A stretch of DNA of 64,000 nt from Daucus carota subsp. sativus (taxonomy: Eukaryota; Streptophyta; Magnoliopsida; Apiales; Apiaceae). Made by a program: the position numbers and the translations under genes. The stretch is from the NCBI RefSeq assembly GCF_001625215.2, contig NC_030384.2:40148390-40212389 (forward strand), given 5' to 3'. The notes under the pieces were generated by a model, which worked only from the letters and a program-made list of their open reading frames with translations, had not been told where the DNA came from and did not search any database. Below are positions 63,201 to 64,000 of this stretch, one piece after another (position 1 is the first letter of the stretch; each line of letters opens with the position of its first letter).

Positions 63201-64000
63201 AATTACCTACCTCCCTATGGTCATCACAAGTTACAAGGTCCTCTATCTGTCAAACGATTCATTCTACCATAATTAACAATGTAACCTCTAGTTACGTAAT
63301 GACAAACCAAAGACAAATTAATAATTTTCTCGGAACTATGAATTGAAATTAGTTCATGGGAAGTTCAAGTTACCCAATAAATTCCAGAATCAGCGAAAAA
63401 TGAGGCCTGAAATATTACAATAATTTCTTGGCAGGTGATGGAATTGCAGCCAAAGGCCAGGCTTATGGTATCCCAAGTATACGAGTCGATGGAAATGACG
63501 TCCTTGCTGTTTATGATGCAGTACGTGAAGCTCGTGAAATGGCTATTAAGGAACAGCGACCCGTTTTAATTGAGGTTCACATTTGTTCATTAATTTGACA
63601 ATTTTAATATTGACAATGGTTGCCGTAAAAGTGTTACTTGCAAGAAATTAAGTGGAATATGAGAAACTAATAAATCATTTCAAGATGAATTTAACACATC
63701 TCCGGTTAACCTAACACATGTCTTCTTGCATCTTTTACTTTTAGGCTCTCACATACCGAGTAGGACACCACTCTACCTCTGATGATTCCACCAAGTACCG
63801 GGCCATAGAAGAAATCGAGCAATGGAAAACAGCTCGAAATCCTATTTCTAGATACAGAAATTGGGTGGAAAGTAATGGATGGTGGAATGAAGAACAGGAA
63901 TCTGAGCTCCGTGGAAGTATTAGAAAACAGGTGCGATATTATTTTTACGACTTTAACAAGCCACATATCGCCTTCGGTCCAGATGAAATTGAATTCTAAT
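60291..64000 (+). CDS. BCKDHA: Branched-chain 2-oxoacid dehydrogenase E1 alpha subunit (partial)
   Basis: Eight exons visible: 60291-60530, 61582-61719, 61914-62096, 62288-62445, 62532-62631, 62780-62891, 63435-63574, 63745-63930. They give 419 residues; the C-terminus lies beyond the window. An Arg/Ser-rich N-terminus without early acidic residues is a likely mitochondrial presequence. Seen: [44 protein letters not shown], the thiamine diphosphate motif GDG (267-269) to NN (296-297), and the phosphorylation loop [12 protein letters not shown] (361-372), where Ser367 matches the kinase site of the animal enzyme. Role: with E1 beta it decarboxylates 2-oxo acids from Leu, Ile and Val in the mitochondrial matrix. 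GDGSSSEGD replaces the more usual GDGGTSEGD. Intron 8 starts GTGCGA, a weak donor. Confidence 0.96.

Overview
This is nuclear DNA of a flowering plant, most probably a eudicot. It is AT-rich, its genes are split by GT-AG introns, and the spaces between genes are packed with small non-autonomous DNA transposons (Stowaway, hAT-like, PIF/Harbinger-like). All recognisable proteins are plant types. I cannot name the species from the sequence. There is no CRISPR array, operon, phage or integron.

Seven protein genes can be rebuilt exon by exon, with reading phase kept across every junction. On the minus strand: an ORP1-class oxysterol-binding-related protein with PH and ORD domains (3622-12600, 10 exons, 780 aa); a single-exon C2-domain protein (23208-23672, 154 aa); a type II membrane GDP-fucose O-fucosyltransferase-family protein (25993-33645, 10 exons, 566 aa, with one GC-AG intron); the ubiquitin-fold modifier UFM1 (44531-47634, 4 exons, 94 aa); and a thaumatin-like protein with a C-terminal hydrophobic tail (48527-49824, 3 exons, 283 aa). 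On the plus strand: an AUX1/LAX auxin influx carrier closest to LAX2 (51495-53995, 8 exons, 465 aa); and the mitochondrial branched-chain 2-oxoacid dehydrogenase E1 alpha subunit (from 60291, eight exons visible, cut by the window end). The genes are functionally unrelated housekeeping, defence and hormone genes. The thaumatin-like and LAX genes are divergent and share a 1.67 kb upstream region holding a MITE.

The spaces between genes carry four Stowaway MITEs (380-681, 21311-21591, 36940-37238, 59795-60036). There are two hAT-type elements with perfect 8-bp target duplications (35979-36646, 56057-56799) and a likely third that hosts a nested Stowaway (21159-21821). A family of about 248-bp MITEs with GGGGYCGTTTGGG ends occurs at 13157, 13406, 42844, 50528 and 59354. 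A 1.4 kb dimeric PIF/Harbinger derivative (17655-19030) still shows two copies of the transposase C-terminus. Two tiny poly(A)-tailed insertions flanked by exact 30-bp and 16-bp direct repeats look like severely 5'-truncated retroposons (14116-14246, 37756-37805).

No undescribed multi-gene system is visible. The most noteworthy items are the GC-AG intron, the dimeric PIF element, the two micro-retroposons, the nested elements, and a hairpin/TATA/in-frame-tandem-repeat locus at 39.88-40.3 kb that I could not identify.
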